This document shows positions 24,663 to 33,969 of a stretch of DNA of 64,000 bases, one piece after another. The DNA lies in NCBI RefSeq assembly GCF_018617875.1, contig NZ_JACSKZ010000003.1:1-64000 (forward strand). The letters run 5' to 3'. Position 1 is the stretch's first letter. Every line of letters starts with the position of its first letter. The DNA comes from Exiguobacterium algae (GTDB lineage Bacteria > Bacillota > Bacilli > Exiguobacteriales > Exiguobacteriaceae). Position numbers and translations under genes: made by a program. The notes under the pieces were generated by a model, which was not told the DNA's origin, ran no database searches, and worked only from the letters and a program-made list of their open reading frames with translations.

Positions 24663-24710
24663 CTAGAAGTCCGGAAGCTGGAACAGAGGCCATGTCCTCT
24701 CGGTATCCAT
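24663..24710 (-). CDS. Upstream leader ORF (15 codons) before the YitT-family gene
   Basis: Encodes MDTERTWPLFQLPDF, then TAG. AAAGGAAGG lies about 5 nt before the ATG, an unusually good SD for so short a frame. The stretch coding WPLFQ (24679-24687) can pair over 9 bp with 24603-24611 further down the same RNA. The arrangement, leader peptide + alternative stems + hidden SD, is that of ribosome-stalling attenuators. The signal and even translation are unproven. Confidence 0.5.
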   Translation of the reverse strand: MDTERTWPLFQLPDF

Positions 24711-24789
24711 AAAGACCTTCCTTTCTTAAATTGCGCGTAATCTTGTACGTAGTTTACCACAGAATTGATTCAGTATATGAATCATCTGT

Positions 24790-26913
24790 TTAATGCATGT
24801 TACGTTTCGGTAAATTCGTTTTTCCGAACCACCACCAGTTCCAATCCCCGAAGAGCTTCATTAAAGAAGGAACCAACAAGATGCGGATAATCGTCGCATC
24901 GATGAAGATGGCGAGCGCGATCCCGACACCGAGCTGCTTGATCGGGCTGACTCCGGTGAAGGCGAACGCTCCCGTGACGACAATCATAATGATGGCTGCC
25001 GACGTGATGATTTTACTCGTTTTGGCGAGACCCATCTCTGTCGCATAGTCATTGTCTCCTGTCTCCCGGTAGTATTCTTCGATACGCGACACGAGGAACA
25101 CCTCGTAATCCATCGACAACCCGAAGACGAGAGAGAAGATGAACACCGGCGTCAAAATGCCAATCGTCTCTGCGTCATAGATATAACCCGATTCAAAGAT
25201 CAGAACGAGTAAACCGAACGTGGCACCGAGTCCGAGCACGTTCATGATGATTGCTTTGATCGGAATCAAAATCGAGCGGAACGCCCACATGAGAATGAAG
25301 AGCGTTGCCAAGATGACGGTGACGACAGCAAAAGGAATACTATCGTAAATCTCTTCGTAGATTTCTTCGTTAAAGGCTGCAGGTCCTCCAATCTCAAAAC
25401 CTTGGTCGCGCCAATCACGTACGAACGCCTGCGCTTGTTTGTCACTCGGTGGGACGTCGAAACTGACGTTGAGGAGAGCCAAATCCGTGTTCCCTTCGAG
25501 CGTGACGAAATGATTGAATTGCTCCAGCTGGTCCGGAGCAACTTGAAGCAACTGACGAAATTCTTCTGGCGTGAGGTTCGCCACTGTCAGGAATGTCGAG
25601 ACATTGTTGACTATGGACTCTTCCTCCAGTTCAGCCGTCAAGTCCGTCAATTCCTCAAGAATCATCGGGTCCGTCAAATCGTTCGCTTCAAACAGGATGA
25701 CGGCGTCCGTGGAGTTCTCGCCGAACAACTCATCCCAACGCTCAAGAGCTGCTCGAGATTCATAGGATGTCGGCAAGGCATCCGCGTCCGGAATGTTCAA
25801 CTCCAAATCTCGCACAAACCAAAGACTTGGCAATAACAGCAGTAAGGCGAAAATCGTCATCATGACAGGACGTTTCATGACAAAGCGGGCAAGCTTTTGC
25901 CACCGTTCCTCTGAACGTCCCTCTTTTGATTTGATCAATCGTCCTTTATTCAGCGCATCTCCGACCAAGTAGAGAGAAGATGGTAAAAGTGTGAGCGCCG
26001 ACAAGACGGCTCCCGCGACGGCAATCAACGCACCGAGGGCTACTGCCTGGAATACGTCCACTTGAATGAACAGCAATCCGGCCAATCCAACGAACACGCA
26101 TAATCCGGAAAACAGGATGGAACGACCGGCTGTCGCGACAGTGCGGACAATCGCTTCTTCACGGCTTTGTTCTTTCGCCAGCTCTTCCCGGTATCGATTG
26201 ACGAGCAATAGTGAAAAATCAATTCCTAATGCAATGGCAATCATCGCGACGGCATTCAACACGAAAATCGACAGCTCCATGTTTTGCGCAAAAAAGAATA
26301 ATGCCCCGGCCGCCACAATAAAGGTAATTAATCCTACAAACAATGGCATCAGGGCCGCGAGCGGCGTCCCAAAGACAACTAGCAAGACGAGTAACGCAAC
26401 CGGAATCCCGATCAATTCCGCACGAATCAGGTCATTTTTCGAAGCCTCATTCAAATCTTCCGCAAAGACCGGTTCACCGGTCAGTCTCACGTCTGTATCG
26501 GAATCTTGAATCAACGCTCCCCGGACTTCTTCAATCGATGCTTCTGCCGATTCATGATCATCAAACTCGAGTAAAAAGTAAGCCACATCGCCGGAACGTC
26601 CCTCCGGATTTTCCGCAGGGGTGATGACACCTTTTACGTCACGTATTTCTTCTAGTTTTTGACGTTGTTCTTCCATCACACCATCCAAATCACCGCCTTC
26701 AAACAGCACAATCATCGTTGCACCCGCCCGGTCAAAGCGCTCGTTCAATGTCTCTTCAACCGATTGAAACCGGCCATCTTGAATGGCGAACCCATTTCCT
26801 TTCAACTCCCCAGGCAATTGCAGCCCAAAATAGACCGCCCCAGCAAGTAAGAGTGCCCACACAAGCAACACCCCATATCGCCAACGCACTAACTGCCTTC
26901 CAATCCACTCCAT
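24790..26913 (-). CDS. MMPL/RND-superfamily exporter
   Basis: A 707-residue membrane protein with two repeats, each made of one helix, a large outer loop and five helices. The second and fourth helices carry MMPL features: IALGIDFSLLLVNRYREEL and the equivalent FGLSMDYEVFLVSRIEEYY, with the proton-relay Asp-Phe/Tyr pair. B. subtilis YdfJ is built the same way. Substrates are hydrophobic compounds or lipids in related proteins; not known here. GGGAGGAG lies before ATG. It may read through into the YitT-family leader, since no clear terminator follows. Confidence 0.88.
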   Translation of the reverse strand: MEWIGRQLVRWRYGVLLVWALLLAGAVYFGLQLPGELKGNGFAIQDGRFQSVEETLNERFDRAGATMIVLFEGGDLDGVMEEQRQKLEEIRDVKGVITPAENPEGRSGDVAYFLLEFDDHESAEASIEEVRGALIQDSDTDVRLTGEPVFAEDLNEASKNDLIRAELIGIPVALLVLLVVFGTPLAALMPLFVGLITFIVAAGALFFFAQNMELSIFVLNAVAMIAIALGIDFSLLLVNRYREELAKEQSREEAIVRTVATAGRSILFSGLCVFVGLAGLLFIQVDVFQAVALGALIAVAGAVLSALTLLPSSLYLVGDALNKGRLIKSKEGRSEERWQKLARFVMKRPVMMTIFALLLLLPSLWFVRDLELNIPDADALPTSYESRAALERWDELFGENSTDAVILFEANDLTDPMILEELTDLTAELEEESIVNNVSTFLTVANLTPEEFRQLLQVAPDQLEQFNHFVTLEGNTDLALLNVSFDVPPSDKQAQAFVRDWRDQGFEIGGPAAFNEEIYEEIYDSIPFAVVTVILATLFILMWAFRSILIPIKAIIMNVLGLGATFGLLVLIFESGYIYDAETIGILTPVFIFSLVFGLSMDYEVFLVSRIEEYYRETGDNDYATEMGLAKTSKIITSAAIIMIVVTGAFAFTGVSPIKQLGVGIALAIFIDATIIRILLVPSLMKLFGDWNWWWFGKTNLPKRNMH

Positions 26914-26977
26914 ACCTTCACTCCTCCCTGTCTATCAAGACTGTTCCCGTTTCCTGTTTAAATCATCATCGATTCAT

Positions 26978-27010
26978 AAAAAAATCCTGAACCGATCGAT
27001 TGGTTCAGGA
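26978..27010 (-). terminator. Terminator of the 27.0-27.8 kb gene
   Basis: CCTGAACC / CGGTTCAGG stem followed by T7 on the minus strand. Confidence 0.8.
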
Positions 27011-27805
27011 ACGGGGGCGTTCAAATACTTGTAACCAGCTATGACAAAATCGCGGTGGCGCCGATAACACAACGAGGCGGTCTCCACGTTCATCCAATAG
27101 CATCACTTTCAACAACTGATAATCTGCGCAAACATCTGAACAAAAGATTTCCTGGTCCCGTTTGAACAGTTGAAACGAATTGGTCGAGGCGACAGCTGTC
27201 GTTTCCCCGATTTGATCCAGGATGACCGTATCCCGGTCGCCTGTGAACGGGATGGTCCAGCGTTCATTCGATTCTACGTTTTCGACTCGGAAACAAGCCT
27301 GTTCCGCATCATAAAGCGTGACGTACGCCTGTGGGGTAAATCGTTCAAAGTCATACGTTCGCTGATAAGCACGTTCGATGACTTCTCCGAAGCGCGGAAC
27401 CTCCTCGTACCGACTATACCGAAACGTATGGTCCGCCACATTTAACGCCACGACATCTGATTCTGCAGAATAAAGAAAAAGGTCATCCTCTTGCCAATCA
27501 TATAAATTGCTGAACCAGTCCTCGCTAAAGTGACTCGGAATCGCATGTGTTTCCATTTGTCCGTCCTTCAAATCGATTAACCCGTATAATTGTTTGTCTC
27601 GAAACCAGGCAACGGCACGTTGACAGCCCGGGTCGATGTATAGCGCACACGGAGCAAAGGCCCAATCCAGCTCCCAGCGAATTTGAGCCGATTCGTCAAA
27701 TAACAGGAATCCTGTTTGCGCCAAATATAAGATCCATCCCTCACCAACACGTTCTAACCATTCGATTGTCTGATGAAATTGATAGTCTGCGAATTGTTTG
27801 TACAT
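27005..27805 (-). CDS. Uncharacterised protein, beta-propeller-like pattern
   Basis: A soluble protein of 266 residues with short repeated strand patterns (GWILYLAQTGFLLFDES, AVAWFRDKQLYGLIDLKDG, YVTLYDAEQACFRVENVESNERW). This suggests a small beta-propeller, but I cannot name a family. No signal peptide is seen. Start at 27805 is chosen for AGGAAG 7 nt upstream; upstream in-frame codons have no RBS. Monocistronic. Confidence 0.6.
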   Translation of the reverse strand: MYKQFADYQFHQTIEWLERVGEGWILYLAQTGFLLFDESAQIRWELDWAFAPCALYIDPGCQRAVAWFRDKQLYGLIDLKDGQMETHAIPSHFSEDWFSNLYDWQEDDLFLYSAESDVVALNVADHTFRYSRYEEVPRFGEVIERAYQRTYDFERFTPQAYVTLYDAEQACFRVENVESNERWTIPFTGDRDTVILDQIGETTAVASTNSFQLFKRDQEIFCSDVCADYQLLKVMLLDERGDRLVVLSAPPRFCHSWLQVFERPRS

Positions 27806-27945
27806 TTGATCACTTCCTACTTTCAGCTTAGCAACGGGGAACGACATTTTCGATTTTGAATGTGTTCAAGCAACACATTCTCCCCCGCTCTCCTTTTCCT
27901 GTATACTGACGGTAACGATAGTGAATAAAAGAAAGGAGAATGACC

Positions 27946-28110
27946 ATGCGGCCCTTACAATTGTCACCGGAGACAGCTGTTGAGCTCTCTAAACAGTTAA
28001 ACGTCCCACTCGAGGAATTGATGCATATGCCAAAACATATTCTCGTTCAAAAAATGATGCAACTTGAGGCATCAAAAACAGCAGAAGAAACAAAAAAGGA
28101 GACGGAATAA
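27946..28110 (+). CDS. YycC-like small protein (54 residues)
   Basis: ATG follows AAAGGAG by 7 nt and the frame ends with TAA at the foot of a terminator. The product begins MRPLQLSPETAVELSKQLN, followed by the motif LMHMPKHILVQKM; this agrees with the YycC family, conserved tiny proteins of Bacillales (about 50 residues, function unknown). The C-terminus is Lys/Glu rich. Confidence 0.8.
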   Translation: MRPLQLSPETAVELSKQLNVPLEELMHMPKHILVQKMMQLEASKTAEETKKETE

Positions 28111-28124
28111 AAACGTCTCCTTTT
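28094..28124. terminator. Terminator after the YycC-like gene
   Basis: AAAAGGAGACG and CGTCTCCTTTT arms; symmetric A and T tracts allow action on both strands between convergent genes. Confidence 0.8.
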
Positions 28125-28133
28125 GATTTGCCG

Positions 28134-30122
28134 TTACTTGCGTTTCCGTTTTTTCGCCACGTACCAGAGACCGAGGACAGCGAGCGCTGCACCTCCGGCT
28201 ACCGCATATTTGCTGTAGTCCGGTCGACGTTCCGTCACAACAAAGGTCGAAAGTGGCGCAATGGTCACATGACGATCTTCGATCAGACGCGGCGCCGTCA
28301 AGTTCACTGCATGATCCTCGACGTTTACCTCAAACTTACCGGACGGGAGCTTCACATCCACCGCTTCTTCGAGCGCATTATGGTAGACAACATGTCGTTC
28401 CACATACCCTTCAACGTGACGGCTTAGTTCGAACGCAATCACGCCCTCTTCTTCGTCGAAGAAACGTAAGTGTTTACGAATCTGCTCCGTGTTCTCCAAA
28501 CGGAACAACGGATACTGCTTCCGGAGACGAAGCAATCCTTTTACGTACTCCACACTTGGTGCTTCCTGTTCGGCACGGGTCCAATCCACACGGTTGACGA
28601 CCTCGCCCGAATTGAAACTGTTCTCATCACCGTCTTTTGTCCGGAAAAATTCCTGTCCGCTATGCAGGAACGGAATCCCTTGGCTGAGCAATACAATCGA
28701 GGTTGCCAAACGATGACGACGGCGACGCGTCGATTCATCATCTTCCGGATTCGTGATCATCAATTTGTCCCAAAGCGTCAGGTTATCGTGACACTCTACA
28801 TAGTTCACCACCTGGTTCGGTTCATCCGCAAAGCTTTGACTCGTGATTCCGCCAGCAATCCCCCGCTTCACGTCAGCCGTCATATCCGTATTACCGCTGA
28901 TCCACCCTGGCAAATCTTCGATGAAGACATCTCCGCGAACACCGTCACGAATCGCATCATTGAACTGCGCAATCCGCGGCATTTTATGCGCATTATGCTG
29001 GTTCGCTTTTTTACGGACAGCGAGTGGCGTGTCTAAATCCCAACCTTCGCCGATAACGAGAATCGACGGATCGATGCGATCAAGTGCTTTTCGCACCTGA
29101 TTCATCGTTTTGACGTCATGCAGCCCCATCAAATCAAACCGGAACCCATCAATCATGAATTCCTCCGCCCAATACGTGACACATTCAACGATCAATTTGC
29201 GCATCATCGCCCGTTCCGAAGCCGTGTCATTACCGCACGCCGAACCGTCGGCCAGCGTGCCGTCCTCGTTCAGGCGGTAATAATAGTCCGGTACAAATTG
29301 CCCGAGCGGTGTTGTCAACGCATCGTACGTATGATTAAACACAACATCCATGATGACACGAATGCCACGGTCATGGAGCGCTTGGATCAAGGCTTTTAAC
29401 TCGACGATTCGACTGGCAGGATCGTCGGCAGATGAGGCATATGACCCTTCAACGGCGAAGTAGTTCACCGGGTCGTAACCCCAGTTGTAGTTGTCTTCAC
29501 TCTCACGAGATTCATTGACCGACCCGTAATCAAAGATCGGCATCAACTGAAGATGCGTGATTCCTAGCGATGTGATGTAATCGAGACCGGTCGGGTAACC
29601 GTTTGACGTCGTCGTCCCGACTTCCGTCATCCCTAAAAACTTCCCGCGATGTGTGACACCACTTTCCGGATGACTCGTCAAGTCACGGACATGCGCCTCA
29701 TAAATAACCGCTTCCTGCGAAGAATCGAATAACGGACGCTCTTTTATCCAATAGTCCGGATTGAGTGAAGATGGATCGAGAAGGCAACCCCGTTTTCCGT
29801 TCACACCAACCACTTTTGCATAAGGGTCGAGCGACTCAACGCGTTTCCCTTCAATAACCGCTTCAAACAGATAAAATTGTCCTTCGAACAATGTCCGGTC
29901 CAGTTCGATGACCCATGTCCCTTTTTCATCCTGTTCTAACTCAAATCGCTCAAACTTACGGGCACGAGCCGTCCGGTAAAGTTTGACCGCCATTTGTTCA
30001 GCCACAGGAGACCAGACGCGTAGTCGAATGAGCTCCCCATGAAACGTCACCCCAAGGTCTTTTCCGTGATAGGCAACGTGATCTAAATGCGCTTGCGTGT
30101 GTTGATCAATTGTACGTTCCAT
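28134..30122 (-). CDS. pulA: Type I pullulanase with C-terminal membrane tail
   Basis: Debranching enzyme (GH13) of 662 residues that cuts alpha-1,6 links in pullulan and glycogen-type glucans. An N-terminal CBM48-like domain (about 20-120) precedes the catalytic barrel, with the pullulanase signature YNWGYDP, the nucleophile in GFRFDLMG, the acid in VIGEGWD and the third acid in VECHDN. There is no signal peptide. The last 25 residues are a hydrophobic helix (YAVAGGAALAVLGLWYVA) ending in KKRKRK, which most pullulanases lack; no LPxTG motif precedes it. Confidence 0.9.
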   Translation of the reverse strand: MERTIDQHTQAHLDHVAYHGKDLGVTFHGELIRLRVWSPVAEQMAVKLYRTARARKFERFELEQDEKGTWVIELDRTLFEGQFYLFEAVIEGKRVESLDPYAKVVGVNGKRGCLLDPSSLNPDYWIKERPLFDSSQEAVIYEAHVRDLTSHPESGVTHRGKFLGMTEVGTTTSNGYPTGLDYITSLGITHLQLMPIFDYGSVNESRESEDNYNWGYDPVNYFAVEGSYASSADDPASRIVELKALIQALHDRGIRVIMDVVFNHTYDALTTPLGQFVPDYYYRLNEDGTLADGSACGNDTASERAMMRKLIVECVTYWAEEFMIDGFRFDLMGLHDVKTMNQVRKALDRIDPSILVIGEGWDLDTPLAVRKKANQHNAHKMPRIAQFNDAIRDGVRGDVFIEDLPGWISGNTDMTADVKRGIAGGITSQSFADEPNQVVNYVECHDNLTLWDKLMITNPEDDESTRRRRHRLATSIVLLSQGIPFLHSGQEFFRTKDGDENSFNSGEVVNRVDWTRAEQEAPSVEYVKGLLRLRKQYPLFRLENTEQIRKHLRFFDEEEGVIAFELSRHVEGYVERHVVYHNALEEAVDVKLPSGKFEVNVEDHAVNLTAPRLIEDRHVTIAPLSTFVVTERRPDYSKYAVAGGAALAVLGLWYVAKKRKRK

Positions 30123-30190
30123 CTCTTCACTCCTTCACTGCTTCAAATCTGCTATCATTATAACAAAACCACACAAAGGATGGATGAAAC

Positions 30191-30682
30191 ATGGCAAAAG
30201 ACAATTCTTTTGATATTGTGTCAGAAATGAATCTTGAAGAAGTGAAGAACGCGATCCAAATCGCAGAGAAAGAGATTTTAAACCGTTACGACTTTAAAGG
30301 ATCAAAAAGTGAGATGTCGCTCGACAATGGTGACCTCGTCCTCATTTCGGATGACGACTATAAACTTGAGCAATTGAAAGACGTTTTGATCACAAAGCTC
30401 ATCAAGCGCGGCGTCCCAACAAAAAACCTCGACTATCAAAAAGTGGAGGGCGCCCTCGGCGGTACCGTTCGTCAACGCGTGAAATTAAAGAGCGGAATCG
30501 ATAAAGATGACGCGAAAAAAATTAACAATGCAATCAAAGAATCAAAATTGAAAGTGAAATCGCAAATTCAGGACGACCAGGTCCGTGTCACAGGGAAATC
30601 ACGTGACGATTTGCAAGCGGTCATGCAAATGGTCCGTGAGCTTGAGCTGTCCGTTGACGCCCAATTCACAAACTTCCGATGA
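30191..30682 (+). CDS. yajQ: YajQ-family nucleotide-binding protein
   Basis: A 163-residue protein with the full YajQ pattern: [17 protein letters not shown] at the N-terminus, [11 protein letters not shown], and the C-terminal [12 protein letters not shown]. Members bind nucleotides, and a Xanthomonas homologue binds cyclic di-GMP; the role in Bacillales is open. AAAGGATGG precedes ATG. The next gene overlaps by 4 nt. Confidence 0.92.
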   Translation: MAKDNSFDIVSEMNLEEVKNAIQIAEKEILNRYDFKGSKSEMSLDNGDLVLISDDDYKLEQLKDVLITKLIKRGVPTKNLDYQKVEGALGGTVRQRVKLKSGIDKDDAKKINNAIKESKLKVKSQIQDDQVRVTGKSRDDLQAVMQMVRELELSVDAQFTNFR

Positions 30683-31257
30683 AACTCGCGATTATCAGTG
30701 ACCCGCACGGTTCCTTTGATGATTTAAAAGCAGTCCTTGACGCCGTTCGCCATGAGACCGAGCACATTTTGTGTCTCGGCGACTTGTACGAATGCCACAT
30801 CGGAAAGAAACGACGGCACGAACGGTTTCACCATGTGGAAGACGTCGTCACGTATGACCCGAACTACGAGGCGCTGTTGACCTTCCCTAGTCTGCGTGGA
30901 AATCAGGAGGAGCGAATCGATGAAGTACTCGTCATCGACCATCCTGTGAAGACACGGATTTCCTTGTTACCCGAACAGACGACTCTTGGGGAGGCACGAT
31001 TTTTACACGGTCATCAAGTAAAGTGGAACGAAGACTGGGAACCGATCATTGAAAAAGGGAAATACCCGCTCATCTTTATCGGACACAGCCACATCCCTGC
31101 GATTTATCGAAAAGGAAACTCGATTCCGTGGGAAATTGGCACACCGTTCAAATTGAAAAAGAAACGCTACATCATCAATGTCGGTGCGGTCATCTTCGAT
31201 CGGGAATGGTGTTTATATGACACCGAAGCCCGAACGGTGACACGGATGAAGGTGTGA
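30679..31257 (+). CDS. Calcineurin-like metallophosphoesterase
   Basis: The 192-residue protein has the family motifs in order: [31 protein letters not shown] and GHSHIPAI. These are metal ligands of a two-metal phosphoesterase. The substrate is unknown. ATG overlaps the yajQ stop, so the two are coupled. The first motif is DPH in place of the usual DxH of MPE enzymes, which still fits. Confidence 0.85.
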   Translation: MKLAIISDPHGSFDDLKAVLDAVRHETEHILCLGDLYECHIGKKRRHERFHHVEDVVTYDPNYEALLTFPSLRGNQEERIDEVLVIDHPVKTRISLLPEQTTLGEARFLHGHQVKWNEDWEPIIEKGKYPLIFIGHSHIPAIYRKGNSIPWEIGTPFKLKKKRYIINVGAVIFDREWCLYDTEARTVTRMKV

Positions 31258-31291
31258 AGTAGTATTCGCAATCAAAATTCAGGAGACTCTC

Positions 31292-31819
31292 ATGAAAAAA
31301 GTCATGTATTTGATCGCAGGGGGCCTTATTGTTGTTTCCTTCGGATGGTGGGGGTGGGTCATGACAAACGATCCCACTCCGAGTAAGTCGGAAGTTCAAA
31401 ACCTTGTCCGTCATTTTGCTCTAGAAGAGTTTGGTGATGTAGAAGGGGATTATTTTGAATCACCCAAAAACTACGCGTATTTCACCGATGATCATCTTTA
31501 TGTGGTCGATCGGCTCGAGAATCCGATTCAGTCTTATGTCGTCATCGACCGCGGTAAACCCATTTCACTTCTTGCGCAAGATGAAGTACAACGAATACTT
31601 GACGAGTATGCGACGGTAGCCCAAGAAGACATAGAAGTCACAACGACGCACCAGGTAACCGTATTTGTAGCTGGGTCTCCACCTTACACGGAACAGCTGA
31701 TTAAAGTAATCGTCCCATATGATGATGAAAAACATTTGTTGTTCATGTCGCCCGATCAGATGGATCGTCCTCGACTCAATTTCTTCACAGGCGGCTATGA
31801 AATGTTCTCTGACTTTTAA
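31292..31819 (+). CDS. Uncharacterised exported or membrane-anchored protein
   Basis: The 175-residue product starts with a Lys-initiated hydrophobic segment (MKKVMYLIAGGLIVVSFGWW) and continues as a soluble outer domain; no lipobox Cys. I do not recognise a family. AGGAG lies 8 nt before ATG. Base composition is somewhat more AT-rich than the neighbours. It ends in a good terminator convergent with argS. Confidence 0.55.
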   Translation: MKKVMYLIAGGLIVVSFGWWGWVMTNDPTPSKSEVQNLVRHFALEEFGDVEGDYFESPKNYAYFTDDHLYVVDRLENPIQSYVVIDRGKPISLLAQDEVQRILDEYATVAQEDIEVTTTHQVTVFVAGSPPYTEQLIKVIVPYDDEKHLLFMSPDQMDRPRLNFFTGGYEMFSDF

Positions 31820-31830
31820 AGTTGCCAAAT

Positions 31831-31862
31831 CAAAAGGACCTCAACGAATGAGGTCCTTTTTT
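31831..31862. terminator. Bidirectional terminator
   Basis: AAAAGGACCTCA / TGAGGTCCTTTT stem between convergent genes. Confidence 0.8.
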
Positions 31863-31869
31863 GTATAGC

Positions 31870-33552
31870 TTACATTTCTTCCGGTGCTTGAACTCCGATC
31901 AAACGAAGTCCTTCCGTTAAGACGATCGTCACCGCTTTAACAAGCGCGAGACGGGATTGTTTGCCTTCATTTTCTTCAAGGACACGGACATGTCCGTAGT
32001 ACTTGTTGAACGCTTGCGCGAGGTCGAGCACGTAACGGCTGATGATCGATGGCTCACGACGCTCGTGTGCACGTGTGATGACGTGCGGGAATGCGTTGAG
32101 CATCGTCACGACACCCCATGAATAGTCATCGTCTGCACCAGCGAATGTCGACCCATCATAATTCCCTTTACGAAGAAGGGAGTTCGCACGGGCATTCGTG
32201 TACTGGACATACGGTCCTGTCTCCCCTTCGAACTTGAGCATGCTGTCGAGGTCGAATTCGATGTTGTTGATGCGCTCGTTTTTCAAGTCGTGGAAGACGA
32301 CGGCTCCAACACCGACCATACGTGCCACGTCTTCGGCATTGGCGAGATCCGGGTTCTTCTGCGCGATGTTGCCTTGTGCTTTCTCGATCGCTTCTTTCAA
32401 TACTTCCTCGAGGAGGACGATACGACCTTTACGTGTCGACATCTTCTTCCCTTCCTGCAAGATCAAGCCGAACGGCACGTGGTGCATGCCATCGACGAAG
32501 TCATAACCAAGCTTACGAAGGACCGAGAACAATTGTTTGAAGTGAAGCGCCTGCTCGCCACCGACGACGTAATTGGCCTGCACGAAGTTGTACGTCTCAT
32601 AGCGATACACTGCCGCTGCCAAGTCACGCGTCGCATAAAGCGTCGCACCATCTTTTTTCTTGATGAGGCATGGTGGCAAGTTCTCATCTTCGAGTGAAAC
32701 GACCATCGCGCCTTCACTTTCGACAAGCAGATTCTTCTCTTCCAACATCTCGACGATGCGAGACATCTTGTCGTTGTAGAATGCTTCGCCGTTGTAGCTC
32801 TCAAATTTCACACCGAGGAGGTCATATACTTTTTGGAACTCTTTCAGTGACTCGTCACGGAACCATTGCCATAGCTCTGTCGCTTCCGCGTCGCCGTCTT
32901 CAAGTTTCTTGAACCAGGCACGGCCTTCATCTTCAAGCTCCGGCTGTGTCTTCGCCTCTTCGTGGAAATGGACGTATAATTTCAAGAGTTCTGCGATTGG
33001 GTTAGCACGGACTGCTTCCTCATCGCCCCACTTCTTGTAAGCCACCATCAATTTTCCAAACTGTGTACCCCAGTCACCGAGGTGGTTGACGCCGACGACG
33101 TCATATCCGTTTTTACGCGCGATTTGGTTGATGGCATTTCCGATCACGGTCGAACGGAGGTGTCCCATCGAGAACGGCTTGGCGATGTTCGGTGACGAGA
33201 AGTCCGTCACGATTGTCTCGTTGCGTGCTTCGTGTGTCGCGTAGTTCGACTTTTCTTCCAATACGGTATTGATGATTTCTTGAGAAACGACGTCACGACT
33301 TAAGAAGACGTTGACGTACGGTCCCGCCGCTTCGACTTTTGTAAATAAGTCGTCGTTCAATTCATTCGCAATGTCCGTGGCAATCATGACCGGCGCTTTG
33401 CGATATGCTTTTGCCAATTGGAAGCACGGGAATGCGAGGTCTCCATGTGCCTCATGTTTCGGCTTCTCAATCAACGCCTCAAGTTGGTCAATTGTGAGCT
33501 CTTCTCCAATGACACGTGACAACGCTTCTGCATACTTGCGTTCATAACTCAT
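31870..33552 (-). CDS. argS: Arginyl-tRNA synthetase
   Basis: Class I synthetase of 560 residues that charges tRNA-Arg. It has the N-terminal Arg-tRNA recognition domain, the HIGH-type motif in the form SMGHLRS, the variant KMSK motif GKKMSTRKG, and the C-terminal DALR anticodon-binding domain. ATG at 33552 has AGGAGG 7 nt upstream. Expression is under a T-box leader with an Arg (CGC) specifier; the matching tRNA-Arg(ACG) gene is at 182-258. Confidence 0.96.
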   Translation of the reverse strand: MSYERKYAEALSRVIGEELTIDQLEALIEKPKHEAHGDLAFPCFQLAKAYRKAPVMIATDIANELNDDLFTKVEAAGPYVNVFLSRDVVSQEIINTVLEEKSNYATHEARNETIVTDFSSPNIAKPFSMGHLRSTVIGNAINQIARKNGYDVVGVNHLGDWGTQFGKLMVAYKKWGDEEAVRANPIAELLKLYVHFHEEAKTQPELEDEGRAWFKKLEDGDAEATELWQWFRDESLKEFQKVYDLLGVKFESYNGEAFYNDKMSRIVEMLEEKNLLVESEGAMVVSLEDENLPPCLIKKKDGATLYATRDLAAAVYRYETYNFVQANYVVGGEQALHFKQLFSVLRKLGYDFVDGMHHVPFGLILQEGKKMSTRKGRIVLLEEVLKEAIEKAQGNIAQKNPDLANAEDVARMVGVGAVVFHDLKNERINNIEFDLDSMLKFEGETGPYVQYTNARANSLLRKGNYDGSTFAGADDDYSWGVVTMLNAFPHVITRAHERREPSIISRYVLDLAQAFNKYYGHVRVLEENEGKQSRLALVKAVTIVLTEGLRLIGVQAPEEM

Positions 33553-33583
33553 CTGTATTTCCTCCTTGTCCTGAATCAACTCA

Positions 33584-33838
33584 TAAAAAAAACGCCCTTT
33601 GCACAGATGCAAAGAGACGGGAATTCCCGCGGTACCACTCTTCTTGCCTGCATGATGCAGACCGCTTTTTGGTGATAACGGTTCCCTCCGGCTACGCCTA
33701 CTCTCATTTCGGATAGCATCTCAAAAGTGCGTTTCGCGATGTTTGTCAGCCTAGGCTCTCACCAATCCCCAGGTCGCTTTATTGACCAATTCATCGTTAC
33801 TCTCTTTTTCATCGACGTTCGTCTATGTGGTTGAAAAG
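33584..33838 (-). promoter_or_regulatory. T-box leader of argS (specifier CGC, Arg)
   Basis: The conserved T-box TGGTACCGCG is at 33628-33637 on the minus strand, and the specifier loop reads CGAAACGCA, flanked by AAAAG/CTTTT and CGATG/CATCG stems; the codon CGC is at 33729-33731. The AGAGTAA S-turn and the apical GGTGAGAGCC are also present. A terminator with a G/C-rich stem and T8 lies at 33584-33625. Uncharged tRNA-Arg should favour the antiterminator and raise ArgS. Confidence 0.9.
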
Positions 33839-33845
33839 CAATTTC

Positions 33846-33874
33846 ATTATAGAGGATATTTCTTATAGACTCAA
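33846..33874 (-). promoter_or_regulatory. Sigma-A promoter of the argS T-box transcript
   Basis: TTGAGT (33869-33874), 17 bp, TATAAT (33846-33851) on the minus strand. Confidence 0.8.
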
Positions 33875-33969
33875 TGCTAGAATTCCTCCATTATGGGGAA
33901 TAGGCAGGACTCACGCGAAATCGTGCCGAATCCTTACATATTGAAATTTCCCACGCTAGGAGGGAACGT

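Noticed and set aside
24475-24693. A 72-codon minus-strand frame across the YitT leader
   Set aside because: No SD, runs into the YitT-family gene in another frame, and the composition is explained by the RNA leader and the 15-codon ORF.
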